A DNA stretch of 64,000 nucleotides from JBBQAA01 sp038276395 (GTDB taxonomy: Bacteria > Actinomycetota > Thermoleophilia > Solirubrobacterales > Solirubrobacteraceae): assembly GCA_038276395.1 (NCBI GenBank), contig JBBQAA010000044.1, forward strand, positions 1 to 64,000, written 5' to 3'. Numbering within the stretch: the stretch's first letter is position 1; the number at the start of each line of letters is the position of its first letter. A model generated the notes under the pieces. That model saw only the letters and a program-made list of their open reading frames with translations. It was not told the origin of the DNA and did no database searches. Positions 16,490-25,059 of this stretch are shown here, piece by piece. Both the position numbers and the translations under genes were made by a program.

Positions 16490-17302
16490 TCAGTCTACCA
16501 CGGAAGGTTGCCCGCGCAATCTTTTTTCCCCGGGCCGCCGCCGCGCCCCGGCGAGGGTCACCGCGGCCACCGCGTCCGGATCGTCGGTCATCGGGATGTG
16601 GCCGCAGTCGCGGAGGACGAGCTCCCGTGCGGGGAACGGCAGCGCGACCCGCCCCACAAGGCGATCGCGCTCGCACCAGGCGACGGTGACCGGCACGCGC
16701 ACGCGACCGGCGGCAGTGAAGCGGCCCGAGCGCATCTCCGCGTTGGCGGCCTCGAAGCCCGGGGCCTCCGCGTAGGCGCGGAGCATCCGCGACGCCTCCT
16801 CGTCGGTCATCCGCTCGGGGTGGGCGACCGTGGCGGCGAGCGCCAGCCGCCGCCCCGGGCGCGTCGAGAGCAGCCCCACGAGCCCGGGAACCGACGAGAT
16901 GATGGCGTGGGCGGTGAGCGCCGGCTTCGGGCGCAGCGGCTGCGGCCAGAGGCCGGCGGGCGCGATCGCGGTGACGGAGCCCGCGGCGCCGAGCGCCGCC
17001 AGCTCGAGGGCGACCCAGCCGCCGAGCGAGTTCCCGGCGACGTCCGGCCGCTCGACGCCGAGCGCCTCCAGCGCCCCGGCCACCGCCCCCGCGAGCGCCG
17101 CGGGCGTCGGCGGCACGCCCTCGGGCAGGCAGGGCGAGCGCCCGAAGCCGGGCAGGTCGACGGCGATCACGTCGCGCTCGGCGGCGAGCGCGGGCAGCAC
17201 CGGCAGCCACGCCCCCCACTCCCCGCCGAGGCCGTGGAGGAGGAGCAGCGGCGCGCCCGATCCCCGGCGCTCGGCGTGGATCCCGTTAGCGTGCTCGCCC
17301 AT
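16490..17302 (-). CDS. Alpha/beta-hydrolase, 270 aa
   Basis: Complete alpha/beta-hydrolase fold: oxyanion-loop HGLGGEWGAW near residue 22, nucleophile elbow GNSLGGW (Ser near 92), acid in WCERDRLV, and catalytic His in CGHIPMTDDP near 240. The substrate cannot be predicted. I start it at the ATG at 17302 (MGEHANGIHAE), which gives the normal spacing to the first strand; in-frame starts further upstream would lie inside the divergent SDR gene. The start codon overlaps that of the SDR gene by two bases on the opposite strand, so its promoter must lie in the SDR coding region unless the true start is elsewhere. Confidence 0.85.
   Translation of the reverse strand: MGEHANGIHAERRGSGAPLLLLHGLGGEWGAWLPVLPALAAERDVIAVDLPGFGRSPCLPEGVPPTPAALAGAVAGALEALGVERPDVAGNSLGGWVALELAALGAAGSVTAIAPAGLWPQPLRPKPALTAHAIISSVPGLVGLLSTRPGRRLALAATVAHPERMTDEEASRMLRAYAEAPGFEAANAEMRSGRFTAAGRVRVPVTVAWCERDRLVGRVALPFPARELVLRDCGHIPMTDDPDAVAAVTLAGARRRPGEKRLRGQPSVVD
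16492..16519 (-). promoter_or_regulatory. Predicted sigma-70-like promoter of the YceI operon
   Basis: On the minus strand TTGCGC (16519-16514), a 16-bp spacer, then TAGACT (16497-16492). The start point would fall near 16485, inside the palindromic operator. The promoter overlaps the last codons of the upstream hydrolase gene. Confidence 0.45.
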
Positions 17303-18092
17303 GGACCTCACCGGAGCCACCGTTCTCGTCACCGGCGCCAACCGCGGCATGGGCGCCTCGTTCGCGCAGGAGCTGGCCAAGCGTCCCGGCACGACGATCC
17401 TCGTCGGCGCTCGCGACCCGGAGGACTACGAGCCCTTCCCCCTCCCCGACGGGGGCGCCGACGCGGTCCGCGCGGTCCACGTCGACCTCGCCGCGCGCGA
17501 GACGATCGAGGAGACCGCCCGCGGCCTTGCGGGCGAGCGGATCGACGTGCTCGTCAACAACGCGGGGCTCATGACCGGGGGGCTCATCGAGGAGCAGAAC
17601 CTCGACGAGATCTACGCGCTCTTCCAGGTCAACCTCGTCGGCCTCATCCAGCTCACGCGTGCGCTCCTGCCGCCGATGGTCGCCCGCGGCCGCGGCATGA
17701 TCGTCAACAACGCCTCGATCTCGGGCTACGCCCACCTCCCCTCGGCCACGACCTACGCGGCCTCCAAGGCGGGCGTCGTGGCCTTCAGCGACGCGCTCCG
17801 CCGCGAGCTGCGCGGCACCGGCGTCGGCGTCCTGCACCTCGTCACGCCGGGCGTCGAGACCGAGATGCTCTCGGCCACGGAGGAGACCTACGCCAAGCAC
17901 ATGGACACCTCGGGCTGGACGTCGGTGCCCGCCGAGGAGTGGGCGCAGAAGGTGGTCGGGGCGATCGAGTCCGGCGCCGGCGTGCTCCGGCCCGGCGGAA
18001 AGCTCGAGTTCGCCCGGCTCGCCTCGCGCGGGCCGGCGATCCTGCTCGACCTGATCTCCCGCCAGATGTTCTCCCGCGCCCCGCGGGACTGA
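17301..18092 (+). CDS. Short-chain dehydrogenase/reductase (SDR), 263 aa
   Basis: Classical SDR: cofactor loop TGANRGMG at residues 9-16, LVNNAGLMTGG, catalytic Ser in NNASISGYA, and the YAASK dyad (Tyr and Lys) around residue 153. An acidic or basic residue determining NAD versus NADP preference is not clear. The ATG at 17301 gives the canonical short N-terminus before the first strand. It is divergent from the hydrolase with overlapping start codons and is followed by a 20-bp gap to a convergent lipid gene. Substrate unknown. Confidence 0.9.
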   Translation: MDLTGATVLVTGANRGMGASFAQELAKRPGTTILVGARDPEDYEPFPLPDGGADAVRAVHVDLAARETIEETARGLAGERIDVLVNNAGLMTGGLIEEQNLDEIYALFQVNLVGLIQLTRALLPPMVARGRGMIVNNASISGYAHLPSATTYAASKAGVVAFSDALRRELRGTGVGVLHLVTPGVETEMLSATEETYAKHMDTSGWTSVPAEEWAQKVVGAIESGAGVLRPGGKLEFARLASRGPAILLDLISRQMFSRAPRD

Positions 18093-18112
18093 GCGCCCGG
18101 CGCGACGGGGGC

Positions 18113-19354
18113 TCACGCCGCCGCGGTGGCGGCGGCCGGCGCGGCGGCGAGCTGCGAGCGGCGATGGAACGCGGGCTTGGCCAGCAGGAGCTGGACGTCG
18201 CCGATCCGCCGCTCGGCGAAGCCCGCCTCGCAGTAGGCCAGGTACATGCGCCACAGGCGGCGGAAGCGCTCGTCGTAGCCGAGCTGCTCGAGCCGCGCCG
18301 TGCTGGCGTCCACGTTCCGCCGCCACTCCTGCAGGGTGAGGACGTAGTCGCCGGTCAGGTCCTCGAGGTCGAGCACGTGCATGTCCGTGCGCCGCGCGAG
18401 GTTGCGGGAGATGATCTCCATCGAGGGCAGGCAGCCGCCGGGGAAGATGTAGGTGCGGATGAACGAGCGCGTGGCCTTCTCGGCGTGGAAGGCGCGGTCG
18501 TCGATCGTGATCGCCTGCAGGAGCATCGCGCCGTCCGGGCGCAGGAGCCGCGAGCAGGTGCGGAAGAACGTGCCGAAGTGCCGCCAGCCGACGGCCTCGA
18601 TCATCTCGATCGAGACGAGCTTGTCGTAGCGGCCGGTGAGGCGCCGGTAGTCCTCGAGCAGGACGGTCACACGATCCTCGAGACCCGCCTCCCGGATCCG
18701 CGCGACCGCGCGGTCGCGCTGCTCGCGGGAGATCGTCGTCGTCGTCACGCGGCAGCCGTACTGGGCGGCGGCGTGGATCGCCATCGAGCCCCAGCCCGTG
18801 CCGATCTCGAGCAGGTGGTCGGACGGCCGCAGCTCGAGCTTCTCGCAGATGGCGTCGAGCTTCGCCCGCTGGGCCTCCTCGAGGGTCATATCCCGCCGCT
18901 CGTACTTCGCGGCGGAGTACATCAGCGAGGGGTCGAGCATCAGCTCGTAGAGATCGTTGCCGAGGTCGTAGTGGTGGGCGATCTGGCGGCGGGACCGGGC
19001 CTCGGTGTTCTGGCGGATCCGTCCCGTGAGCGCGCGCCACGGGCCGAGCACGGGCCACCAGGCGTCGCGGATGTGGTCGAAGCGGTGGGCGTTGCGCGCG
19101 GCGATCCGCACGAGCGGGACGAGGTCGGGGCTCGCCCACAGGCCGTCGGCGTAGGCGCCGCCGAGGCCGCGGGAGCCGCGCAGGAGGGCGAGCCAGAAGC
19201 GCCCGTCGCGGACCTCGAGCACGCCGTGCAGCGGGGCGTTCTCGTCCTGGGCGCCGAGGCGCGCGCGGCGGCCCCCTTCGCGCAGCTCGATCGCGCCGCC
19301 GCGCGTGCGGCGGAGCAGGGCGAAACCGAGGCGACGGGCGAGGGTGAGGGTCAC
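18113..19354 (-). CDS. Cyclopropane-fatty-acyl-phospholipid synthase-family methyltransferase, 413 aa
   Basis: SAM-dependent enzyme acting on unsaturated acyl chains of phospholipids. The N-terminal domain (residues 1-110) is the usual lipid-binding extension. QIAHHYDLGNDLYELMLDPS precedes the SAM site LLEIGTGWGSMAIHAA, then SIEMIEAVGWRHFGTFF and FIRTYIFPGGCLPS follow, all diagnostic of the family. The order FAD oxidoreductase, DUF1365, this gene is the same as mycobacterial Rv0449c-Rv0448c-ufaA1, so the product may be a methylated or methylene-branched lipid rather than a cyclopropane. The GTG start overlaps the DUF1365 stop (GTGA). Confidence 0.93.
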   Translation of the reverse strand: MTLTLARRLGFALLRRTRGGAIELREGGRRARLGAQDENAPLHGVLEVRDGRFWLALLRGSRGLGGAYADGLWASPDLVPLVRIAARNAHRFDHIRDAWWPVLGPWRALTGRIRQNTEARSRRQIAHHYDLGNDLYELMLDPSLMYSAAKYERRDMTLEEAQRAKLDAICEKLELRPSDHLLEIGTGWGSMAIHAAAQYGCRVTTTTISREQRDRAVARIREAGLEDRVTVLLEDYRRLTGRYDKLVSIEMIEAVGWRHFGTFFRTCSRLLRPDGAMLLQAITIDDRAFHAEKATRSFIRTYIFPGGCLPSMEIISRNLARRTDMHVLDLEDLTGDYVLTLQEWRRNVDASTARLEQLGYDERFRRLWRMYLAYCEAGFAERRIGDVQLLLAKPAFHRRSQLAAAPAAATAAA

Positions 19355-20124
19355 GAGGAGGCGGCGGCGCGGTCGGGATGGGGGAAGTACTTGACGCCCT
19401 TCAGCTTCAGCCGCGCCGCCTGCCCGTAGATCCGGGCGGTGGCGCGCAGCGTGGGGGCCGGGTATCTCAGTAATACGCGGGTGAGCGCGGCGCGGTTCAG
19501 CTCGCGGCGCCGGAGCGACAGCGTGGCGTCGAAGACCTTCTCCCCCGCGCGGCGGTTCTCGATCCTCGCCACGAGCCGCTCCCCGGGCACGTCGAGGCGC
19601 CACTCGTAGGTGTGGTCCATCCCGAGAAACGGCGAGACGTGCAGCACCTTCTCGAAGGTCTCGCGCACGCTTTCCCCCGCCTCCGCCGGCTCTGAGACGT
19701 CGAGCACGTAGGCGTGGCGCTCGCCCCACGGGGTGTTCGTGACCTCGGCGACGACGGCCTCGAGGCGCTCGCCGTCGCGCGCGAAGCAGTAGTAGAAGGA
19801 CACCGGGTTGAAGCAGTGGCCGAAGGTGCGGAGGTTCGTCAGCAGGCGGATCGGGCCCGTGGGGCGGGCGCCCCCGCGCTCCTCGACGAGGTCGCGCACC
19901 GCGTGGGCGAGCGGCGTCCGCGGATCCCCCAGGTAGTCGGCGCGGCGGAAGTAGGCGAGGTTCCGTCGCCGGGCCGACCACAGCGGGTGGACGTCGAGCG
20001 CGCCCGGCAGCTCGGTCAGGTCGAGGTAGAGCATCGACTGCGGGTAGCGGAAGGCGTGGGGCACCGAGCCGTGGCGTCGATGGGCCACCGTCCCCTCGTA
20101 GACCGCGCTACGCAGCGGCCTCAC
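19351..20124 (-). CDS. DUF1365 family protein, 257 aa
   Basis: Uncharacterised family almost always found beside an FAD-dependent amine-oxidase-like protein and a cyclopropane synthase homologue. Marks seen here: SAVYEGTVAHRRHGSVPHAF at the N-terminus, the core RTFGHCFNPVSFYYCF, VTNTPWGERHAY, and the KVLHVSPFLGMD stretch. The biochemical role is not established; association with synthesis of modified fatty acids is known from context in several bacteria. The GTG start at 20124 overlaps the stop of the FAD gene and the stop overlaps the next start, giving a fully coupled three-gene operon. Confidence 0.92.
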   Translation of the reverse strand: MRPLRSAVYEGTVAHRRHGSVPHAFRYPQSMLYLDLTELPGALDVHPLWSARRRNLAYFRRADYLGDPRTPLAHAVRDLVEERGGARPTGPIRLLTNLRTFGHCFNPVSFYYCFARDGERLEAVVAEVTNTPWGERHAYVLDVSEPAEAGESVRETFEKVLHVSPFLGMDHTYEWRLDVPGERLVARIENRRAGEKVFDATLSLRRRELNRAALTRVLLRYPAPTLRATARIYGQAARLKLKGVKYFPHPDRAAASS

Positions 20125-21362
20125 AGCTTGACCCCGAAGCGCTCGGCCACGCGGGCGCCCGAGACGACGCCGTCCTCGTGGAATCCCGAGCCCCACCAGG
20201 CGCCGCAGTAGTGGGTGCGGTTGACCCCGGAGATCTCGGCGTGGCGGGCCTGGGCGGCGACGCCCGCGGGCGTGAAGACGGGGTGGGCGTAGGGGATCGT
20301 GCGGATGATCCGCGCCGGGTCGATCCACTCGCTCAGGTTGAGGGTCACGCAGAACTCGACGGGCGCGTCGAGGCGCTGCAGCGTGTTCATGTGGTAGGTC
20401 ACGGTGGATTTCGCAATCGGCTCCTCGAGCAGGTGGAAGTTCCACGAGGACCACGTGGCGCGGCGCCGCGGGAGAAGGCTCCGGTCGGTGTGGAGCACCG
20501 CCTCGTTTCGCGCGTAGGGCACGGCGGCGAGGAGCTCGCGCTCGGCGTCGGTCGGGTCGGCCAGCATGGCCAGCGCCTCGTCGGCGTGGGCGGCGATCAC
20601 CACCTCATCGAAGCGCTCGGCCTCCCCCCCGCGCGGCGTGAGCGTGACGCCCTCGGGGTCCCGGGCGATGCGCTCGACGGGGGTCCCCAGGCGGATCCGC
20701 CCGGCGAAGGGCTCGGTCAGCTTCTCGACGTAGCGCTTCGAGCCGCCGATGACCGTGCTCCACTGCGGCCGGTTCGTCAGCGAGAGCATCCCGTGGTTGG
20801 CGAAGAACTCGCACAGGAAGCGCGCGGGGAAGCTCCACATCTGCCGCGGGTCGGCCGACCACACCGCCGAGGCCTGGGGCACGAGCAGCCGATCGATGAA
20901 CGGCCGCGAGAACCGCCGCGCCTGGAGGAAGTCGCCGAGCGAGGTCGTGGTGTCCTCGCTCGCCAGCAGCCGGCGCGCCTCGGCGTTGAAGCGGCGGTAC
21001 TCGAGGAGCATGCGCAGGAACCACGGGCGCAGGAGGTTCTCCCGCTGGGCGAAGAGGCCCCGCGGGGTGCCGGCGTACTCGAGCTCCCCGTCCTCGGTGG
21101 AGACCGAGAAGGACATCTCGGTCGGCTGCGTGGGGACGCCGAGCGCGGCCATCAGCCGGTCGAAGGTCGGGTAGTTGCGGTCGTTGCACACGATGAAGCC
21201 GGTGTCGACGTCCCAGGTGCCGTCCTCCCGCTCGACGCGGACCGTGTTCGTGTGGCCCCCCGGGTAGGCGTTGGCCTCAAAGACGGTGATGTCGTGCTCG
21301 GGGTGGAGGGCGTGGGCCACGGTCAGCCCGGACACGCCGGCCCCGGCGATCGCGATGCGCAT
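20121..21362 (-). CDS. FAD-dependent amine-oxidase-like oxidoreductase, 413 aa
   Basis: Rossmann FAD site MRIAIAGAGVSGLTVAHAL at the extreme N-terminus, FEANAYPGGHTNTV as the second nucleotide loop, and a C-terminal FAD-contact HYCGAWWGSGFHEDG. These are typical of the NAD(P)/FAD proteins paired with DUF1365. In comparable operons it is proposed to desaturate or otherwise oxidise acyl chains modified by the methyltransferase. First gene of the lipid operon. The 60-bp gap to the divergent P450 must hold promoters for both directions. Confidence 0.9.
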   Translation of the reverse strand: MRIAIAGAGVSGLTVAHALHPEHDITVFEANAYPGGHTNTVRVEREDGTWDVDTGFIVCNDRNYPTFDRLMAALGVPTQPTEMSFSVSTEDGELEYAGTPRGLFAQRENLLRPWFLRMLLEYRRFNAEARRLLASEDTTTSLGDFLQARRFSRPFIDRLLVPQASAVWSADPRQMWSFPARFLCEFFANHGMLSLTNRPQWSTVIGGSKRYVEKLTEPFAGRIRLGTPVERIARDPEGVTLTPRGGEAERFDEVVIAAHADEALAMLADPTDAERELLAAVPYARNEAVLHTDRSLLPRRRATWSSWNFHLLEEPIAKSTVTYHMNTLQRLDAPVEFCVTLNLSEWIDPARIIRTIPYAHPVFTPAGVAAQARHAEISGVNRTHYCGAWWGSGFHEDGVVSGARVAERFGVKL

Positions 21363-21422
21363 GCTGTAAGTGTGTTCGATTCCGTGGCGAAGCACGGATC
21401 AATCCGGTAACTTCGCCCGAGC

Positions 21423-22655
21423 GTGTCCGCCGAGCCCATCTCCCTGCACTCCCTCCACGTCGCCGAGGCCGAGAACTGGGAGGACGGCCCGCCCCACGCC
21501 CTGTTCAAGGAGCTGCGCGCGCGCTGCCCGATCCACTGGTCCGACGGCTTCACGGAGTTCCCCGAGGAGGACGGCTACTGGTCCGTCACCCGGGCGGAGG
21601 ACGTGAAGACGGTCTCGCTCGACTGGGAGACCTACTCCTCCTACCACGGGATCACGGCGATCACCCACGCCGTCCTGCCGCTCGAGCTGACCCGGGCCAT
21701 GTTCATCGGGATGGATCCGCCCAAGCACGACCGCCTCAAAGCCCTCTTCCAGCGCGGCTTCACGCCGCGGCGGATCGCCGAGCACGAGGCGACGATCCGG
21801 GAGATCACGTGCGGCGTGCTCGAACGCCTGGCCCGGCGGGAGACCGCCGACCTCGTCCCCGAGATCGCCCAGCCCGTCGTCTCCCGCGTCATCGGGTCGT
21901 TCATGGGGATCCCGCCCGAGGACGACGCCGTCTGGGCGCGGCTCATGAACTCGCTGCTCGGCGCGGGCGACGAGGAGCTGAACCCGGCGGGCGCCGAGTC
22001 GCTCAGGGACAACGAGATCCCCGAGATGTTCGAGCGCTGCCACGCGCTGATCGCCGCGCGCCGCGAGACCCCGACGCACGACCTGACGAGCGTGCTCGTC
22101 CACGCCGAGGTCGACGGCGAGCGGCTGACCGACGACGAGATCGTCATGGGGTTCGTCCTGCTCGTCGCCGCCGGGAACGACTCGACGAAGGCGACCTACT
22201 CCTCCGGGATGCGCGCACTGCTGGAGGACCCGGAGCAGTGGGCGCTCCTGCGCGAGGACCCGTCGCTGGCCCCCGACGTGGTCGAGGAGGCGCTGCGGAT
22301 GTTCCCCGCCTTCTCCCACTTCCGGCGCACCGCGACCCGGGACACCGAGCTCTCCGGCCAGCCGATCCGGGAGGGCGAGAAAGTAGTGCTGTGGTACGCG
22401 TCCTCCAACCGCGACGAGTCCCGCTACGAGGACCCGGACGTCTTCGATCTTCGCCGCCGCGCCGAGCACCAGGCCTTCGGCGCGGGCGGCCGCCACTTCT
22501 GCCTCGGCACGGCGCTGGCCCGGCTCGAGCTGCGGATCCTCTTCGAGGAGACCGTCCGCCGGTTCCCCGAGATGTCGCTCGCGGGCGCGCCCCGCTACTC
22601 GGTCTCAGCCTTCGCCTCCCAGCTCACGCGCCTGCCCGTCGCCCTCGGCGGCTGA
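21423..22655 (+). CDS. Cytochrome P450, 410 aa
   Basis: Soluble bacterial P450 with all landmarks: I-helix oxygen-binding AAGNDSTKAT near residue 243, the ExxR motif in EEALRMFPAFSHFRR, and the haem loop FGAGGRHFCLG with the thiolate Cys at residue 360. The substrate is not predictable; the MDPPKHDRLKALFQRGFTP segment places it with the common class I bacterial enzymes that need ferredoxin and reductase, neither of which is encoded nearby. It diverges from the FAD/DUF1365/cyclopropane-synthase operon across 60 bp, so lipid oxidation is a possible but unproved role. Confidence 0.94.
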   Translation: MSAEPISLHSLHVAEAENWEDGPPHALFKELRARCPIHWSDGFTEFPEEDGYWSVTRAEDVKTVSLDWETYSSYHGITAITHAVLPLELTRAMFIGMDPPKHDRLKALFQRGFTPRRIAEHEATIREITCGVLERLARRETADLVPEIAQPVVSRVIGSFMGIPPEDDAVWARLMNSLLGAGDEELNPAGAESLRDNEIPEMFERCHALIAARRETPTHDLTSVLVHAEVDGERLTDDEIVMGFVLLVAAGNDSTKATYSSGMRALLEDPEQWALLREDPSLAPDVVEEALRMFPAFSHFRRTATRDTELSGQPIREGEKVVLWYASSNRDESRYEDPDVFDLRRRAEHQAFGAGGRHFCLGTALARLELRILFEETVRRFPEMSLAGAPRYSVSAFASQLTRLPVALGG

Positions 22656-22668
22656 GACCGCATCCCGG

Positions 22669-22767
22669 TCAGGTCGCGCGGCGGCGGAGCGCGGCCCAGG
22701 CCAGGAGGCCCGCGAGCGCGGCGCCACGCTCGAAGCGATCCGGGAGACGGCGTCCGGCCAGTGACAC
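22669..22767 (-). CDS. Possible 32-aa protein coupled to the LysR gene
   Basis: A short frame starts at a GTG that shares one base with the LysR stop (TAGTG), an arrangement like the other coupled genes in this window. The predicted peptide has a basic N-terminus (SLAGRRLPDRFERG) and a short hydrophobic stretch (AALAGLLAWAAL) before a basic tail, so it could be a membrane-associated microprotein. There is no homology I recognise, and frames this short arise readily by chance in GC-rich DNA. Confidence 0.25.
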   Translation of the reverse strand: MSLAGRRLPDRFERGAALAGLLAWAALRRRAT

Positions 22768-23693
22768 TAGGCCGCGAGTAGCTTCGCGCCCGCCGGCGTG
22801 CGCCGCGCGGCGACGAGCGTGAGCGTCTCGAGCATCGCGCGCGTGGCCGGGGAGCGGCGGGAGGCCTCCGTCGTGGCGGCGAGGATCCGGCGGACGGGCG
22901 CCGGCCCCGTCAGCGAGCGCACGACGATGTCGTCGCGCACGTTGACGAGCGCGAGGTCGGGGATGAGCGCGACCCCGACTCCGGCGGCGACGAAGCCCTG
23001 GATCGCGTTGTAGTCGTCGGACTCGTAGGCCACGTGGGGCTCGAAGCCCGCGGCGCGGCACGCCTCGAGGTAGACGAAGCGGTCGGGGCAGGCCCCGGTC
23101 GAGCCGAGCATCCAGTGCTCGGCGGCGAGGTCGGCGAGGCGGACCCGCGCGCGCTCGGCCATGCGGTGCTCGCGCGGCAGCACGACGTACATCGGGTCGT
23201 CGATCAGGTGAGTGAGCAGAACCTCCTCCTCGCCCCCGCCCTCCCCCTCGATCGTCAGCGCGAGGTCGAACGCGCCCGCCCTCAGGCCGGCCACGGCCTC
23301 GGCGGGCTCCTCCATCGCCAGCTCCACCTCGACGCCGGGGTGGCGGCGACGGAACTCGGCCACGGCGGCGGGGACGAGCGTTGCGCCCGCACTCGGGAAC
23401 GAGGCCAGGCGGACGCGGCCGCCCCGCAGGCCGGCGATCGCCTCGAGCTCGGCCTCGGCGGCGGAGAGCCGGGCGAGGATCGCGTCCGCGTGGCGCACGA
23501 GGGCGGCGCCGGCGTCCGTCAGCCGGATGCCGCGCGCGCCGCGCTCGACGAGGCGGGCGCCGGCTTCGCGCTCGAGGCCCGCGACCTGCTGGGAGACCGC
23601 GGACTGTGTGTAGCCGAGAGCCTCGGCGGCGGCGGAGAAGGAGCCCCGCTCAGCGACCTCTTGGAGGACGCGCATCTTGCGGACGTCGAGCAT
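22767..23693 (-). CDS. LysR-family transcriptional regulator, 308 aa
   Basis: N-terminal winged helix MRVLQEVAERGSFSAAAEAL followed by GYTQSAVSQQVAGLE (residues about 7-40), then the linker helix and a periplasmic-binding-protein-like effector domain (LRGGRVRLASFPSAGATLVP at about residue 89). Length is typical. It is divergent from the small GNAT-like gene and the EamA transporter gene, with 103 bp between, so by the usual LysR logic it may control that + strand run. The effector is unknown. Confidence 0.92.
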   Translation of the reverse strand: MLDVRKMRVLQEVAERGSFSAAAEALGYTQSAVSQQVAGLEREAGARLVERGARGIRLTDAGAALVRHADAILARLSAAEAELEAIAGLRGGRVRLASFPSAGATLVPAAVAEFRRRHPGVEVELAMEEPAEAVAGLRAGAFDLALTIEGEGGGEEEVLLTHLIDDPMYVVLPREHRMAERARVRLADLAAEHWMLGSTGACPDRFVYLEACRAAGFEPHVAYESDDYNAIQGFVAAGVGVALIPDLALVNVRDDIVVRSLTGPAPVRRILAATTEASRRSPATRAMLETLTLVAARRTPAGAKLLAA

Positions 23694-23796
23694 TAGCTGA
23701 GCTTATCGCATTCGTGAAAAAGGTTCATTTGAACTTATGCCTGGTCCTTGCCAGGATGCCAGGGCAGCTTCCCCACCGATCCGAGAGGAGGTCACC

Positions 23797-24096
23797 ATGA
23801 CCCAGACCGAGAGCATCACCATCCGCCGTGCCCGGGAGGACGACGCGGACGCGCTCGCGCGCCTCGCCGTGCTCGACTCGCAGGCGCCGCTGACCGGCGC
23901 GGTGATCCTCGCCGAGGAGGACGACTGCGTGCGCGCCGCGGTGTCGCTGAGCGACGGCGCCGTCGTCGCCGACCCCTTCCACCGCACGCTCTCGCTCGTC
24001 GAGCTGCTGCGCCTGCGCGCCGGGCGGCTCGGCGGCGAGGTCGACCTGCGCCGCGGCGCGCGCGGCACACTGCGCGCATGGGCCGAGCCGCGCTGA
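23797..24096 (+). CDS. Short GNAT-like protein, 99 aa
   Basis: The start is fixed by a strong GAGAGGAGG ribosome-binding site eight bases before the ATG. The sequence SITIRRAREDDADALARLAV matches the first strand and helix of GNAT acetyltransferases, and LTGAVILAEEDDCVRAAVSL the next strands. The family's acetyl-CoA site (Q/RxxGxG/A) and everything after it are missing. Such half-length forms are common in actinobacteria and are probably not acetyltransferases. Divergent from LysR, and 10 bp before the EamA transporter gene. Confidence 0.7.
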   Translation: MTQTESITIRRAREDDADALARLAVLDSQAPLTGAVILAEEDDCVRAAVSLSDGAVVADPFHRTLSLVELLRLRAGRLGGEVDLRRGARGTLRAWAEPR

Positions 24097-24106
24097 GCGT
24101 CAGACC

Positions 24107-25015
24107 GTGAGAGCCGGGGAGCCTCCGCCCTGGCAGCTCGCGCTGGGGCTCGGGACGATCTACTTCGTCTGGGGCTCGACCTACGTGGCGATCCGCGTGA
24201 TGGTCGAGACCGTGCCCCCGCTGGTCGGAGCCGGCGTGCGCTTCGCGCTCGCCGGCTCCGTCATGCTGCTGATCCTGCGCGACCGCGTGCGCGTGCCGCG
24301 GCGGGAGATCGCCGCCGCGGGCGTCATCGGCCTCGGCCTCTGCTTCGGCGGCAACGCGCTCGTGACGCTGGCCGAGCGGAAGGTCCCCTCGAGCCTCGCC
24401 GCGCTCCTGCTCGCCTCGATCCCGCTGTGGGTCGTCGTCTACCGGGCGCTGGCCGGCGAGCGCGTCTCCCGCGGCACGGTCCTCGGCGTCGTCGCCGGGT
24501 TCGTCGGCGTTGCCGCCCTCCTGCTGCCGGGCACGCGCCCGCACGGCGTCCCGCTCAGCTACGCCCTGCTCGCGCTGCTCGCCGCCGCGCTGTGGGCAGC
24601 GGCCACCTACGGCTCGACGCGGCTGCCGGTCCCGCGCGACCCGCTCGTCTCCGCCGCCTGGCAGATGTTCCTCGGCGGCCTCGTCATCTGCCTCGCCGCG
24701 GTCCTCTCGGGTGAGCTCGGCGGCCTGCACGCCTCAGCCCTCTCGGCGCGCTCGCTGCTCGCCTTCGCCTACCTCGCCGTCGTCGGCTCGGTCGTCGCGT
24801 TCTCCACCTTCGCCTGGCTGCTCGGCCACGCCCCGGTGTCCCTCGTGGCGACCTACGCCTACGTCAACCCGATCGTCGCGGTGCTCCTCGGCGCGCTGAT
24901 CCTCGGGGAGCGCCTGACTCTCGCGACGACCGCCGGGGCGGCCGTCATCGTCCTCTCCGTGGCGTGGACGGTGACGAGCGCGGCCCGCGCGCGGCGCGCG
25001 ATGGCCGCGGCGTAG
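24107..25015 (+). CDS. EamA/DMT-family transporter, 302 aa
   Basis: Drug/metabolite transporter with two EamA repeats of five helices each. The first helix LALGLGTIYFVWGSTYVAI carries the family WGS motif, and the second repeat ends with AYVNPIVAVLLGALILGE, another hallmark. Members export amino acids, nucleosides or other small metabolites; the substrate here is unknown. GTG start at 24107, ten bases after the GNAT-like gene. The adjacent LysR regulator may control it. Confidence 0.92.
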   Translation: MRAGEPPPWQLALGLGTIYFVWGSTYVAIRVMVETVPPLVGAGVRFALAGSVMLLILRDRVRVPRREIAAAGVIGLGLCFGGNALVTLAERKVPSSLAALLLASIPLWVVVYRALAGERVSRGTVLGVVAGFVGVAALLLPGTRPHGVPLSYALLALLAAALWAAATYGSTRLPVPRDPLVSAAWQMFLGGLVICLAAVLSGELGGLHASALSARSLLAFAYLAVVGSVVAFSTFAWLLGHAPVSLVATYAYVNPIVAVLLGALILGERLTLATTAGAAVIVLSVAWTVTSAARARRAMAAA

Positions 25016-25059
25016 ACGGTCGCTTCCACGGCCGCCCCCGCGGCTGGCACACTGCGCGG

